Position numbers and translations under genes: made by a program. A model generated the notes under the pieces. It was not told where the DNA came from and did no database searches. It was given only the letters and a program-made list of their open reading frames with translations. This document shows positions 36,127 to 45,776 of a stretch of 64,000 bases of DNA, in pieces (position 1 is the first letter of the stretch; each line of letters starts with the position of its first letter). The stretch covers positions 1-64,000 of the forward strand of contig NZ_JBEQCT010000013.1 of the NCBI RefSeq assembly GCF_046054155.1, written 5' to 3'. This DNA is from Celerinatantimonas yamalensis. Its GTDB lineage: Bacteria > Pseudomonadota > Gammaproteobacteria > Enterobacterales > Celerinatantimonadaceae.

Positions 36127-36161
36127 TTGCCAAAGCACTTTAATAATAAAAAGTGTGGCAA
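36127..36161 (-). terminator. Two-part hairpin downstream of curA
   Basis: TTGCCA/TGGCAA encloses CACTTT/AAAGTG with a 3-base bulge and an 8-base AT loop, about 20 bp beyond the curA stop. There is no clear T run. It is the only candidate to end the curA transcript. Confidence 0.35.
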
Positions 36162-36180
36162 AGACAACCGCACAACAACT

Positions 36181-37218
36181 TTAGGCCGATTCACCGACTT
36201 GAATCACCATCTTACCGAAGTTGCGCCCTTCGAGTAGATCAGCAAACGCCTCGGGCGCCTGTTCAAACCCTTCAACAATTTGTTCTTTGTAATGGATCTT
36301 GCCTTGTGCAAGCCATTCGCCCATCTGTTGATAGAACTCGCCGAAATGTGACCCATAATCATCAAAAATGATAAAGCCTTGCATTCGCGCTCGTTTTTTC
36401 AACAAGGTTGCCACTAATAGCGAGAGGCGATCGGGGCCATCTGGCAATTGGGTCGCATTGTATTGCGAAACCAAGCCACAAACGGGAATACGCGCCGAAG
36501 TATTAAGCAGTGGCAACACCGCATCAAACACTTTACCACCTACGTTTTCAAAATAGACATCAATGCCATCTGGGCAAGCCGCTTTGAGCTGCTCGGCAAA
36601 ATCTTCAGCGCGATGATCGATGCAGGCATCAAACCCTAGATTTTCTAGCGCATGTTGGCACTTATCGGGCCCTCCGGCCACACCGACCACGCGACACCCT
36701 TTCAATTTACCAACTTGCCCTACAGTGGCACCAACCGGTCCAGTTGCAGCAGCTACGACAATGGTTTCGCCCGCTTGGGGTTGACCAATATCAAGCAAGC
36801 CCATGTAACCAGTGAACCCAGGCATGCCTAATATACCTAAGGCATAGGATGGATGCTCAGGATCCGCGCCGAGGTTGAATAAACCACTGCCATCAGATAT
36901 CGCATAGTCTTGCCAGCCACTGTAACTTAACACCCAATCACCCACCGCAAAGTCAGGATGATTGGACTTGGCAACTTGCGCTACCGTACCACCCACCATC
37001 ACATCACCTAGCGCAACGGGTGCAGCATACGATTCAGCATCACTCATGCGCCCACGCATATACGGGTCCAGCGACAAATACACGATTCGCAATAACAGCT
37101 GACCTTGCGCAACGTCAGGAAGTGGTTGCTCAACTAACTTAAAATTCTCGCGGGTTGGAGCGCCATGTGGACGAGAAGCGAGTAGCCACTGACGGTTGAC
37201 GGTTGCTTGTTGAGTCAT
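36181..37218 (-). CDS. curA: NADPH-dependent double-bond reductase, CurA/YncB type
   Basis: A 345-residue zinc-independent medium-chain reductase of the leukotriene/curcumin reductase subgroup. It reduces activated C=C bonds of enones in the cytoplasm. YLSLDPYMRGRM is the family signature near residue 50, and the nucleotide loop (VVAAATGPVGATVGQ) is near 155. FENVGGKVFDAVLPLL and RMQGFIIFDDY follow. A TetR-type palindrome lies 25 bp before the start codon, inside the leader, but no TetR gene is adjacent. Confidence 0.9.
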   Translation of the reverse strand: MTQQATVNRQWLLASRPHGAPTRENFKLVEQPLPDVAQGQLLLRIVYLSLDPYMRGRMSDAESYAAPVALGDVMVGGTVAQVAKSNHPDFAVGDWVLSYSGWQDYAISDGSGLFNLGADPEHPSYALGILGMPGFTGYMGLLDIGQPQAGETIVVAAATGPVGATVGQVGKLKGCRVVGVAGGPDKCQHALENLGFDACIDHRAEDFAEQLKAACPDGIDVYFENVGGKVFDAVLPLLNTSARIPVCGLVSQYNATQLPDGPDRLSLLVATLLKKRARMQGFIIFDDYGSHFGEFYQQMGEWLAQGKIHYKEQIVEGFEQAPEAFADLLEGRNFGKMVIQVGESA

Positions 37219-37242
37219 AAATTTCTCCTATGGATAAAACAT

Positions 37243-37257
37243 TAGACCGGTCGTCTA
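37243..37257. promoter_or_regulatory. TetR-type operator in the curA leader
   Basis: TAGACCGGTCGTCTA: arms TAGAC and GTCTA around a 5-bp centre. TAGACC with a spacer and GGTCTA is the site type of NemR-like TetR repressors that sense electrophiles and control reductases. The position between promoter region and start codon suits repression. Confidence 0.55.
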
Positions 37258-37381
37258 TTACTTGAGTCTAACAACCTGGCAGTGCGCTGCAAGCGATCAT
37301 TTGCACCGATGCCCGTCTGGTTCCTCCTCAAGGTTCAAAACGTCTCGGCGAATTAAAGCCCAGACACCCGATTTTGATCCA

Positions 37382-37400
37382 ATCGAGTACTGGACTCGAT
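37382..37400. repeat. Inverted repeat upstream of pepT
   Basis: ATCGAGT and ACTCGAT flank ACTGG, 75 bp before the pepT start. It could be a hairpin or an operator. It lies in the 256-bp divergent region between curA and pepT, which holds no gene. Confidence 0.35.
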
Positions 37401-37474
37401 CGCAGTAGGTATCATCCTTGCCACGTGATCAGCATGGCCAAGGTGGCCACCCATTGCCCTAATCGAGGATAAGT

Positions 37475-38704
37475 ATGTCGTCTTTAGTCGAACGTTTTTT
37501 AAGCTATATTGTTATCGATACCCAATCCAACAGCGAATCAACCCAATGTCCCAGTACATCCGGTCAGATCACGCTTGCCGAGCAACTCAAAGCAGAGTTA
37601 AGCGCACTTAAACTGGCCGATGTCTCACTGGATGAGAATGGTTATCTGATGGCGCGCCTACCGGCTACAACCATGAACGTGCCTGCCATTGGGTTCATTG
37701 CCCATATGGATACCGCCAGCGAGGCCTCGGGCAACAATGTGCACGCACAGCTGATTAGCAACTACCAAGGGGGCGATATCGCGCTCGGCAATCAGGGTGA
37801 ACGATTAAGCCCTGAGCAATACCCTTTTTTAAATCAGCTCATCGGTCACGATCTCATCACTACGGATGGCTCGACCTTGCTCGGCGCCGATAATAAAGCA
37901 GGGATCGCCGAAATCATCACGGCACTGGACTATCTCACGCAACATCCCGAAATCGATCATGGCGATATCTGTATCTGTTTTACCCCGGATGAAGAAATTG
38001 GTCGCGGTGCCGATCGTTTTGATGTCAAAAAATTTGCCGCGCAGTGGGCCTATACCATCGATGGTGGACCCGTTGGTGAGCTTGAATATGAAAACTTTAA
38101 CGCGGCTAGCGCCAAGGTCATTTGTCACGGTCTGAGCGTTCACCCCGGCAGCGCCAAAGATACGCTCGTCAATGCAATGAATATTGCCGCGCAATTTCAG
38201 ATGATGATGCCAAGCGATGAAACCCCAGAAGCGAGCGCCGGACGAGACGGGTTTTATCATCTAGCAACACTGAAACCGAGCGTTGCCCGCACCGAGCTGC
38301 ACTATATTTTGCGCGACTTTGAGCAAGACGGTATGGCGCGCCGTAAAGCCTTCATCCAAACGCAAGTAGCCCAATTAAATGCCAAGCTTGAGCACGGCTC
38401 GGTTGAAGTTGAAATCACCGACAGCTATGCCAACATGCGCGAGCAAATCACCCCACATCCACAGATTATTACCATAGCCAAAACAGCGATGCAGGAGCTT
38501 GGGATCAAGCCATTGATCAAACCCATTCGAGGCGGCACCGATGGCGCGCGTCTATCATTTATGGGCCTGCCGTGTCCGAATATTTTTACCGGCGGTTATA
38601 ACTTCCACGGCATCCATGAGTGCATCACGATCGACGGTATGCAGCAGGCCGTGGATGTGATCATTAAAATTGCCCAGAAAACAGCGCAATGGGCGCATCA
38701 ATAG
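37475..38704 (+). CDS. pepT: Peptidase T (tripeptide aminopeptidase)
   Basis: A cytoplasmic dizinc M20 peptidase that removes N-terminal residues from tripeptides. It is 409 residues. The zinc ligands fall in HMDTA near residue 78, LLGADNKAGIAEI near 140, FTPDEEIGRGAD near 173 (catalytic Glu pair), DGGPVGELEYENFNA and the C-terminal FTGGYNFHGIHE. In several enterics pepT is induced without oxygen through FNR; I did not find a clear FNR site here. TCGAGGATAAGT precedes the start. Confidence 0.96.
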   Translation: MSSLVERFLSYIVIDTQSNSESTQCPSTSGQITLAEQLKAELSALKLADVSLDENGYLMARLPATTMNVPAIGFIAHMDTASEASGNNVHAQLISNYQGGDIALGNQGERLSPEQYPFLNQLIGHDLITTDGSTLLGADNKAGIAEIITALDYLTQHPEIDHGDICICFTPDEEIGRGADRFDVKKFAAQWAYTIDGGPVGELEYENFNAASAKVICHGLSVHPGSAKDTLVNAMNIAAQFQMMMPSDETPEASAGRDGFYHLATLKPSVARTELHYILRDFEQDGMARRKAFIQTQVAQLNAKLEHGSVEVEITDSYANMREQITPHPQIITIAKTAMQELGIKPLIKPIRGGTDGARLSFMGLPCPNIFTGGYNFHGIHECITIDGMQQAVDVIIKIAQKTAQWAHQ

Positions 38705-38865
38705 CATCGTCAACTCAGCATTGGTAAGTGATGATAGGCCGTTTCATACCCATTGAGAGCGACAAGATGACATGCTCAAGTCAAAACTTTCAGTAATGAT
38801 ACATCTGTCATAATAAGATATCGTATATAATCATAAATTACGTATATTGAGTTGTAGATGAACGA

Positions 38866-40758
38866 ATGAGACGGCCAAATCGATCAACGAAACTCCAGCA
38901 GCTAGCCGCATCGCCAGATATGCGAAAATTTTTAATCTTCTCATTTATTTACGTTGTGTCATGCGTCACTTTTATTTCGTACTTGTACCATCAAGCCAAA
39001 ACCACTATTGATACACAAATTAATAATAAGTTGTATTATGGTGCCTTAATCACCGTGGCTGCATTAGGCGATAATTACAATGAGAATATTTCAGGTAAAG
39101 GGGCCAAAACTGACGCGCAAGATTGGCAGACCATTCAAAAGCTCACTTATTTTAGTCGACACCTTGGGCTGACCTATATCTATACCGTGATTAAGCGCGA
39201 TGGCAAAGCTATTTTAACCTCATCCAGTGCCACCCCCGAGGAGCTTAAAAACCGTAGTTATGTGCGCTTTTATGACCCCTATCCTGATGCCAGCCAAGCC
39301 CTTTTGAACAGCTTTGAAACGCACCAAACCACTTGGACCGACTACCAAGATCATTGGGGTCGATTCAGAGCAGTATTTGTCCCAATGCCGTTAAAAAATG
39401 GCAGTTATTACGTCGCTGGCGCCGAGATCTCACTCAATGAATATTATCACCACCTACACGTCGAAGAGATCAAGCTTGCTGGCTTTGCGATTTTCTTATT
39501 CATCGATTTCAGCCTATTTGTGGGTATCTATTTAACTTATATTCGTTACACCTTGTTTCAAGTTAAACAAAAAACGCAGCAGTTGGCTGTCGCCAGGCAA
39601 GAAGCTGAGCAAGCCAATCAGGCCAAAAGCCACTTTGTGCGACTGATTAGCCACGAGATACGCACACCTTTAAACGGCATTATTGGAGCCACCGACCTAC
39701 TGGCACATCTGCCTGATGCAACTCCTGCGCAATTGCAATACTTAGATATTTTAAAAAATAGCAATCAAACCCTTTTGGCACTAGTTAATGACATTCTCGA
39801 CTTCTCAAAAATGGAAGCAGGGAAACTCACGCTATTTCCCCATGCCTTTAACTTGCCGAAGATGCTGCGTCACACTGTCGATATGATTCGCACCCAAATC
39901 AGCCATCCCGATGTGCAGTTACAATTACATCTCGGTGCCGATATCCCCACGGAAATTTATGCCGAAGAACAGCGCATCCAGCAAATTTTAATCAATCTAT
40001 TGGGCAACGCCAGTAAGTTCACCCAACATGGCCATATTGAACTGCGTGTTGAGGTCATTGCCAAAGTTCCTTCGAATAACGACGTAATAATGTTGCAGTT
40101 TCAGGTCCAAGACACAGGGATTGGCATCGCCAAAGACAAACAAAGCCAACTTTTTCAGCCCTTCTCACAAATCGAACCGCAAGCCCAGTCCAATCAAGGT
40201 TCAGGTCTAGGTTTATCCATTTGTAAGCGACTCGTCGAGGCAATGCATGGCGCTATTCAAGTTGAAAGCGAGTTAGGCCACGGCAGCACTTTCTACGTTC
40301 AGTTGCCGATCCAAACATCAAACGAACCGGCGCCAGTTGTGCCAACACCGATGCCGTTGCCGCAAAGTCGCCCTCTCAACGTGTTGCTTGCTGATGACAG
40401 CCCAACCAATCAATTGGTCAGCAAAATTATGCTCGAAAAACTTGGTCATGATGTTCTCTTAGCGCATGATGGCAAACAGGCCATCGAGCTATGTCAAAAC
40501 CAGCCCATTGACGTTATATTAATGGATATCAATATGCAAAATCTCGACGGTATTGAAGCCACTAAGCAGCTTAGAGCCCAGCAAGATAACCACCCGTTTT
40601 ATATTATTGCCTATACGGCCAACGCCTATAGCGATGATCGCCAACACTATCTGCAAGCGGGCATGGATGATGTATTGATTAAGCCGGTGACCCTAGAAAA
40701 GATGCGAGAAGCATTAACTCGAGCGGCTCAGCAAATGGCCACTTACCCCGATAGTTAA
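38866..40758 (+). CDS. Membrane hybrid histidine kinase with receiver domain
   Basis: A 630-residue sensor kinase. Membrane helices at about 22-43 and 205-228 enclose a ~160-residue periplasmic sensor. A linker coiled coil (about 235-255) leads to HisKA with HEIRTPLNG (His near 264), HATPase (DTGIGIAKDK, GSGLGLSI) and a C-terminal receiver with DDSPTN, MDINMQNLDG (phospho-Asp) and the KP motif. No Hpt or DNA-binding partner is adjacent, so the phosphate may go to a distant Hpt. TATAAT lies at 38826. The secreted cyclase-family gene begins 18 bp downstream and is likely co-transcribed. Confidence 0.9.
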   Translation: MRRPNRSTKLQQLAASPDMRKFLIFSFIYVVSCVTFISYLYHQAKTTIDTQINNKLYYGALITVAALGDNYNENISGKGAKTDAQDWQTIQKLTYFSRHLGLTYIYTVIKRDGKAILTSSSATPEELKNRSYVRFYDPYPDASQALLNSFETHQTTWTDYQDHWGRFRAVFVPMPLKNGSYYVAGAEISLNEYYHHLHVEEIKLAGFAIFLFIDFSLFVGIYLTYIRYTLFQVKQKTQQLAVARQEAEQANQAKSHFVRLISHEIRTPLNGIIGATDLLAHLPDATPAQLQYLDILKNSNQTLLALVNDILDFSKMEAGKLTLFPHAFNLPKMLRHTVDMIRTQISHPDVQLQLHLGADIPTEIYAEEQRIQQILINLLGNASKFTQHGHIELRVEVIAKVPSNNDVIMLQFQVQDTGIGIAKDKQSQLFQPFSQIEPQAQSNQGSGLGLSICKRLVEAMHGAIQVESELGHGSTFYVQLPIQTSNEPAPVVPTPMPLPQSRPLNVLLADDSPTNQLVSKIMLEKLGHDVLLAHDGKQAIELCQNQPIDVILMDINMQNLDGIEATKQLRAQQDNHPFYIIAYTANAYSDDRQHYLQAGMDDVLIKPVTLEKMREALTRAAQQMATYPDS

Positions 40759-40776
40759 TTATGTCAAGGAGACACT

Positions 40777-41565
40777 ATGTACCTACATCGAAGTTATATC
40801 GCCCGATTATTTGCGCTGATTTTTTGTATCTCTAATCTTGCTTATGCGGACCAAACCGTGATGAACACCATTTCGTTCCACAAAATTATTACACTTAGTC
40901 ATCGGATTACGACCGATATTCCGCTCTGGCCCGGCGATCCGCAAGTGCAATTTAAGACAGTCGCCACCATGGCCAAAGATGGCTACTATCTGCGCGAGTT
41001 TTCAATTGGCGAACACAGCGCCACCCATATGAATGCGCCCAATAGCTTTATTAATGGGGCAGCAGGTATTGATAGCTATCAGCCATCCGATCTCGTTCAT
41101 CAGGCGGTAGTCATTGATGTTTCTAAAAAAACACTGCACGATGCTGACTATGTGATTACTATCGACGATGTCAAAGCATGGGAGCACCAGCATGGCACGA
41201 TTCCCGCGGGCAGCATGGTGTTGTTTTATACCGGCTGGGAAAACTACTGGCATCAACCGAAGAAATTCTTGAATATTGATGCGGATGGCCATCTGCATTT
41301 TCCAGGTGTGGGCGGAAAAACAGCCACCTTTTTATTAAAGCAGCGTCACATTGCTGGTATCGGTATTGATACTCATGGGGTTGATCCCAGTGCAGATGAA
41401 AACTATCAAACCAACACACAGCTGATGGCCGCGCATAAAATTAGTATTGAATGCATAACCAACCTCACTCAGTTACCGGCCACAGGAACAACCATGGTGA
41501 TTGGCCTGCCGCGACTCAAAGATGGTTCGGGTTCGCCCGTTGCCATTACCGCTTTTGTCCCTTAG
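40777..41565 (+). CDS. Secreted cyclase-family protein with altered metal motif
   Basis: A 262-residue protein of the cyclase/kynurenine-formamidase-like family (PF04199 type). The signal peptide (LFALIFCISNLAYA) has a likely cut after Ala24, so it acts in the periplasm. The family metal motif HxGTHxDxPxH reads HSATHMNAPNS here (His80 to Ser90): the two His are kept but Asp is Asn86 and the last His is Ser90. The later GIGIDTHGVDPS stretch and its Glu near the end look normal. AAGGAG precedes the ATG. The link to the upstream kinase suggests a sensor-linked hydrolase, but the activity and substrate are unknown. Confidence 0.8.
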   Translation: MYLHRSYIARLFALIFCISNLAYADQTVMNTISFHKIITLSHRITTDIPLWPGDPQVQFKTVATMAKDGYYLREFSIGEHSATHMNAPNSFINGAAGIDSYQPSDLVHQAVVIDVSKKTLHDADYVITIDDVKAWEHQHGTIPAGSMVLFYTGWENYWHQPKKFLNIDADGHLHFPGVGGKTATFLLKQRHIAGIGIDTHGVDPSADENYQTNTQLMAAHKISIECITNLTQLPATGTTMVIGLPRLKDGSGSPVAITAFVP

Positions 41566-41607
41566 CCTTAGTCTCTCGCTGGGCCGCTGACGGTTCAAAT
41601 ATTGATC

Positions 41608-41637
41608 CGTGGCGCGATTGCTTTTTATCGCGTCACG
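41608..41637 (+). terminator. Hairpin after the cyclase gene
   Basis: CGTGGCGCGAT pairs with ATCGCGTCACG (11 bp, one G-U) over an 8-base T-rich loop, 43 bp beyond the stop. The exit (CTCACTTTATCTC) is only mildly T-rich. The remaining part of the 283-bp gap before the MATE gene shows nothing else. Confidence 0.5.
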
Positions 41638-41848
41638 CTCACTTTATCTCACGCCTACTTACACCCACCCCTTCAAAAACTCTCACCACGTTTTCTAAAC
41701 GCCAGCACTGAGCTAAAATCAAAGCAGGGCCCCCTGGTTTCACATCCCTCGCTGAATATGTATCATACATGTCCTTAATCTATCACCGCTCATCGCGTTC
41801 CCATCAATGCGAGGTCGGTCACGCTAACCAAACTGAGAAAATCACAGC

Positions 41849-43159
41849 ATGTCGCACTTAGCGAAACAACTTTACCAAATGACCTGGCCAATGATCTTTG
41901 GCGTGCTCTCGCTAATGAGTTTTCAGTTGATTGACAGTGCCTTTATCGGCCAGCTTGGGGTGATCCCATTAGCGGTGCAAGGGTTTACCATGCCGGTGCA
42001 AATGGTGATGATTGGCCTGCAGGTGGGATTGGGTATCGCCACCACTGCGGTGATCGCCAAGGCCCTCGGGGCAAAGCAAGCTCGTTACGCCAAACAGTTG
42101 GGGGGGCTAATTATTGGCCTTGGCAGCATCGCTATGGCGGTGTTTGCGCTGGTATTGTATTTACTCCGTGGGCCAATTCTGTCCCTGCTGGGCGCCAATA
42201 GTTCGGTGAAACTTATCGTCGATAGTTACTGGATTTGGTGGCTAGCCAGTGTCTGGCTCAGTGCCTGCATCTATTTTTTATATAGTGTCTGCCGCGCCAA
42301 TGGCAACACTAAATTACCAGGGCTGGTGATGGTGTTAACCAGCTTATTGAACTTAGCGCTCGACCCTTTGTTTATCTTTGTGTTTCATTTAGGGATCAAT
42401 GGTGCAGCCATAGCCACCATCATCGCTTTCACTTCGGGCATCTTGCTGATCGCGCCCAAGCTGATTGCCCAACATTGGGTGTTATTTGATTGGTCCGATC
42501 TTAAAATCAAACGCAGCTTGCTGGATATTTTTCATATCATGGGGCCAGCCATGCTCAGCCAGTTGATGCCGTCATTATCAGCCATGTTAGCAACCAAGCT
42601 ATTGGCTTCATATGGCACGGCGGCGATTGCAGCTTGGGCGTTAGGCGCACGCTTTGAGCTGTTCTCAATTGTCGCAATTTTAGCGCTGACCATGTCACTG
42701 CCACCACTGGTTTCACGCTTACTGGGCGAGCGTAAAATGGCGGATATCCGCCATGTCGTCAACTGCGCCGTCATATTTGTCATTATCTTTCAACTGGGGA
42801 TAGCCTGTATCACCTACCTGATCGCGCCCCATTTAGCCAATATAATGACCAATGGGGCGCAAGTGAACAGTTTTTTGCACCACTATCTGTCGATTGTGCC
42901 CTTTGGCTTTGGCCTGCTTGGCACTTGCATGCTGATGGTCTCGGTGTCCAATGCCTTAGGCCGATCGTATATTGCGCTACTAATTTCAATCTTACGGCTA
43001 TTTGTATTTTATCTACCGAGCCTATGGCTCGGCGCGCATATAGGTGGCGTGCATGGCGCGTTTTGGGGCGCGTTTGCCGGCAACCTACTTGCCGGGATAG
43101 CAGCGTATAGCGTGTACTTAAGAACCATCAAATCTCTGCAATATCAATATAATGGGTAA
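41849..43159 (+). CDS. MATE family efflux transporter
   Basis: A 436-residue inner-membrane exporter with 12 predicted helices in two similar halves. MATE features include the N-terminal TWPMIFGVLSLMSFQLIDSAFIGQLG, PVQMVMIGLQVG, and the mid-protein LNLALDPLFIFVFHLGINGAAIAT. These proteins expel organic cations or drugs using proton or sodium gradients; the cargo here cannot be told. It is a single gene, with no regulator adjacent. Confidence 0.9.
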   Translation: MSHLAKQLYQMTWPMIFGVLSLMSFQLIDSAFIGQLGVIPLAVQGFTMPVQMVMIGLQVGLGIATTAVIAKALGAKQARYAKQLGGLIIGLGSIAMAVFALVLYLLRGPILSLLGANSSVKLIVDSYWIWWLASVWLSACIYFLYSVCRANGNTKLPGLVMVLTSLLNLALDPLFIFVFHLGINGAAIATIIAFTSGILLIAPKLIAQHWVLFDWSDLKIKRSLLDIFHIMGPAMLSQLMPSLSAMLATKLLASYGTAAIAAWALGARFELFSIVAILALTMSLPPLVSRLLGERKMADIRHVVNCAVIFVIIFQLGIACITYLIAPHLANIMTNGAQVNSFLHHYLSIVPFGFGLLGTCMLMVSVSNALGRSYIALLISILRLFVFYLPSLWLGAHIGGVHGAFWGAFAGNLLAGIAAYSVYLRTIKSLQYQYNG

Positions 43160-43694
43160 AGTGCAACTAAACCCAAACAGATAGCTTTGGCTTGTACACA
43201 TACCTTATTAATAATACTGACCGCATCACAACCGATGAAGTCAGTATTAACTGGCGAAAACAGCTTCATATTTTTTCAAGCGCCCCATTAAGAAGTAGCT
43301 ATTCCACGCCATTTAAAACGCTACTTATAGCATGTCGCGCAGCTTCTACCTTATTTTCGGCAAAGCTCAAAAACAGAGAGCTGCGCATCAGCGTGTTTGA
43401 AAATAGCGACTAACTAGCGGTCACTCAATTCTAATTTTTCATTTAGAATCGTTCACTTACAGATTACGATAAAATTTACTTATAACCCGTAGTTTTTTCA
43501 GGGACATTACCCCAACAAAAACAAAATGAATAGACTGTATTTGATTTTATAATTCTTTGGTCTATTTTAAAAATTAGAGTCAGTGTAATATCAATTACAC
43601 AAAATCGATGCCAAGTGGTGAAAGCGAGCGAGAACAAGTTTTTTAAAATGAGAACAAAAAGATACTTACGACACTGAGTAAACTAGGGAAGTGT
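43160..43694 (+). other. 535-bp gap before the signalling cluster
   Basis: AT-rich. There is a 10-bp inverted repeat, TAATACTGAC (43212-43221) with GTCAGTATTA (43240-43249), about 50 bp after the MATE stop that may end that transcript. A 73-codon frame at 43192-43413 has no ribosome site or recognisable features. AGGGAAGTGT is the ribosome site of the next gene. Confidence 0.5.
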
Positions 43695-45776
43695 ATGTTT
43701 TCAGTCAATAACATATTACCTCGCATCTTGTTGGTTGATGATGACGTTAACCAAATAACGTTATTAAACAAAGTTCTTAACGAAGTGGGTCAGGTCTTCT
43801 TTGAGCAAGATGGATTAGCTGCATTAAACAAGGCAATAAAAATATTACCTGATGTCATCTTGCTGGATATAGAGATGCCTGGTCTCAACGGCCACAAGGT
43901 CTTGGCTCAGCTAAAAGGCAATGACTTAACATGCCATATACCTGTTATTTTTATTACATCACATGACACAATTGAAGATCAATTACGCTGCTTAAAAGAA
44001 GGAGCCGTTGATTTTATCGTTAAGCCGCTGCAGCCCGATGTTGTTGCGGCCCGCGTGCGAACACATCTTATGTTACGCAAGAGGGAGCGTGAATTATTAG
44101 ACATATATCGACATGCTAAAGTCACTTTAGAATCCATCGGCGATGCGGTTATTACGACCGATCGAACATGCCGTGTCAACTATATGAATCCCGCGGCAGA
44201 ATTAATGACAGGGGTGCCATTAAATGAAGCTGAGGGGCGGGAGATTGAAGATGTCATGCCATTGCGAATTGGCGATAATGGCCCACCACATATCAACCCC
44301 ATACGGATTTGTATTGAAGAAAATCGGGTTGTTGGTATGGCGATCAACTGTCAGATGATGCAACGAAATGGTCATTGGATCGCCGTCGAAGACAGTGCCT
44401 CTCCTCTTATTTCGGAAACAAATCAGGTGATCGGCGCAGTCATTGTGTTTGATGATATCAATGAGTCTAATGCAATGGCGCTTAAGATGTCTCGTTCCCT
44501 TCAATACGATCAGTTGACTAACCTTCCTAATCGTTTTTTGCTGATGGAACGACTGACATTTGAGATGGACCGCAGCAAAAAGAACAGCTCCAAGCTCGGC
44601 TTAATCTTACTTGATATAAACCGTTTCAAGCTAATAAACGAAGAGTTTGGTTTTGAATTCGGTGATGTGTTACTGAAAAATATTGCTCAATACATTAAAT
44701 CTCAGTTACAGCATGACGAGACATTAAGCCGGCACAATGCGGATGAATTCATCGTGTTGGTTCCAGATCTTGAACGTCCCAGCGATTTAGCCAATTTGGC
44801 GGTTATAATTAAAGAAAATGTGATGATGCTGACACTACAGCATTTCGAGATTGATAACTTCTCTGTCAGCATAGGATTAAGCATATATCCTGATGATTCA
44901 GTGGATGCACAATCATTGATGTTTCATGCCGATGCCGCCTTACACAAAGCCAAAAACGATGTCACCCATGAAGGACTGTGTTTTTACTCCGAAGATATGG
45001 AGTCGAGTTTTATATTACGACGACAGCGTTACATTCAGTTAAAAAGTGCCATTACCGATCAAAATATTGTTGTGTTATTTCAACCAATCGTGAACGCAAG
45101 CTCGGGTCAATTAGAAGCAGTAGAAGCGCTTGTGCGTATTCAAGGAGAAGATGGAGATCTTATCCCTCCCATCGAGTTTATTGCGCTTGCTGAAGAAACA
45201 CGCTTAATCATTCCGCTTGGTGAGCGGGTTATTCAGCTGGCTCTTGCTCAATTACAGCAGTGGAACATTAGCGGATTAAAGCTTCGAATGTGCATCAATG
45301 TCTCACCGATACAATTTCTTGACCCGCATTTTGTGCCCTTCTTACTGAAAACCATTGATCAATACAATGTGTATCCAAAAATGATTGAACTTGAGGTGAC
45401 AGAAAGCATGATGCTGCAAAACTTAGAGCAAGTGACTCATGATATGGCGCAACTTCGAGAACTGGGAATATCCATCTCTATTGATGACTTTGGCACCGGG
45501 TTTTCCTGCCTGAGTTATCTCAAAGATTTGCCAGTCGATGTATTAAAAATAGACAAGTCGTTTGTCGCTCAGCTCAGTATTGAGCAGCCGGATGAAATAC
45601 TCGTGAAGACCATTGCGACACTCGCAAACAGTATAGGGCTAAAATCAGTGGCCGAAGGGGTTGAATCAATACTCCAAGCACAGCGGCTCAAAGAGCTCGA
45701 TGTTTCTTTTCTCCAAGGTTATTACTTTTCTCGGCCTGTTCCTGCTCATGAAATAAAGAGCAGGTACCCAATATGA
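43695..45776 (+). CDS. Response regulator REC-PAS-GGDEF(degenerate)-EAL
   Basis: A 693-residue protein. The receiver (1-120) has DDD at its start and Asp58 as phospho-acceptor (LLDIEMPG) plus the KP pair. A PAS domain follows (about 135-255), then a GGDEF fold whose signature is NADEF (348-352) with no RxxD site, so cyclase activity is unlikely. The EAL domain has EAL at 477-479, the VTES, DDFGTGFS, KIDKSF and EGVE motifs, all consistent with active c-di-GMP phosphodiesterase. The stop overlaps the next gene by 4 bp. Phosphorylation is presumably by the kinase downstream. Confidence 0.92.
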   Translation: MFSVNNILPRILLVDDDVNQITLLNKVLNEVGQVFFEQDGLAALNKAIKILPDVILLDIEMPGLNGHKVLAQLKGNDLTCHIPVIFITSHDTIEDQLRCLKEGAVDFIVKPLQPDVVAARVRTHLMLRKRERELLDIYRHAKVTLESIGDAVITTDRTCRVNYMNPAAELMTGVPLNEAEGREIEDVMPLRIGDNGPPHINPIRICIEENRVVGMAINCQMMQRNGHWIAVEDSASPLISETNQVIGAVIVFDDINESNAMALKMSRSLQYDQLTNLPNRFLLMERLTFEMDRSKKNSSKLGLILLDINRFKLINEEFGFEFGDVLLKNIAQYIKSQLQHDETLSRHNADEFIVLVPDLERPSDLANLAVIIKENVMMLTLQHFEIDNFSVSIGLSIYPDDSVDAQSLMFHADAALHKAKNDVTHEGLCFYSEDMESSFILRRQRYIQLKSAITDQNIVVLFQPIVNASSGQLEAVEALVRIQGEDGDLIPPIEFIALAEETRLIIPLGERVIQLALAQLQQWNISGLKLRMCINVSPIQFLDPHFVPFLLKTIDQYNVYPKMIELEVTESMMLQNLEQVTHDMAQLRELGISISIDDFGTGFSCLSYLKDLPVDVLKIDKSFVAQLSIEQPDEILVKTIATLANSIGLKSVAEGVESILQAQRLKELDVSFLQGYYFSRPVPAHEIKSRYPI

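Noticed and set aside
43192..43413. 73-codon open frame in the gap after the MATE gene
   Set aside because: No ribosome site, no family resemblance, and it spans an inverted repeat that better fits a transcript end.
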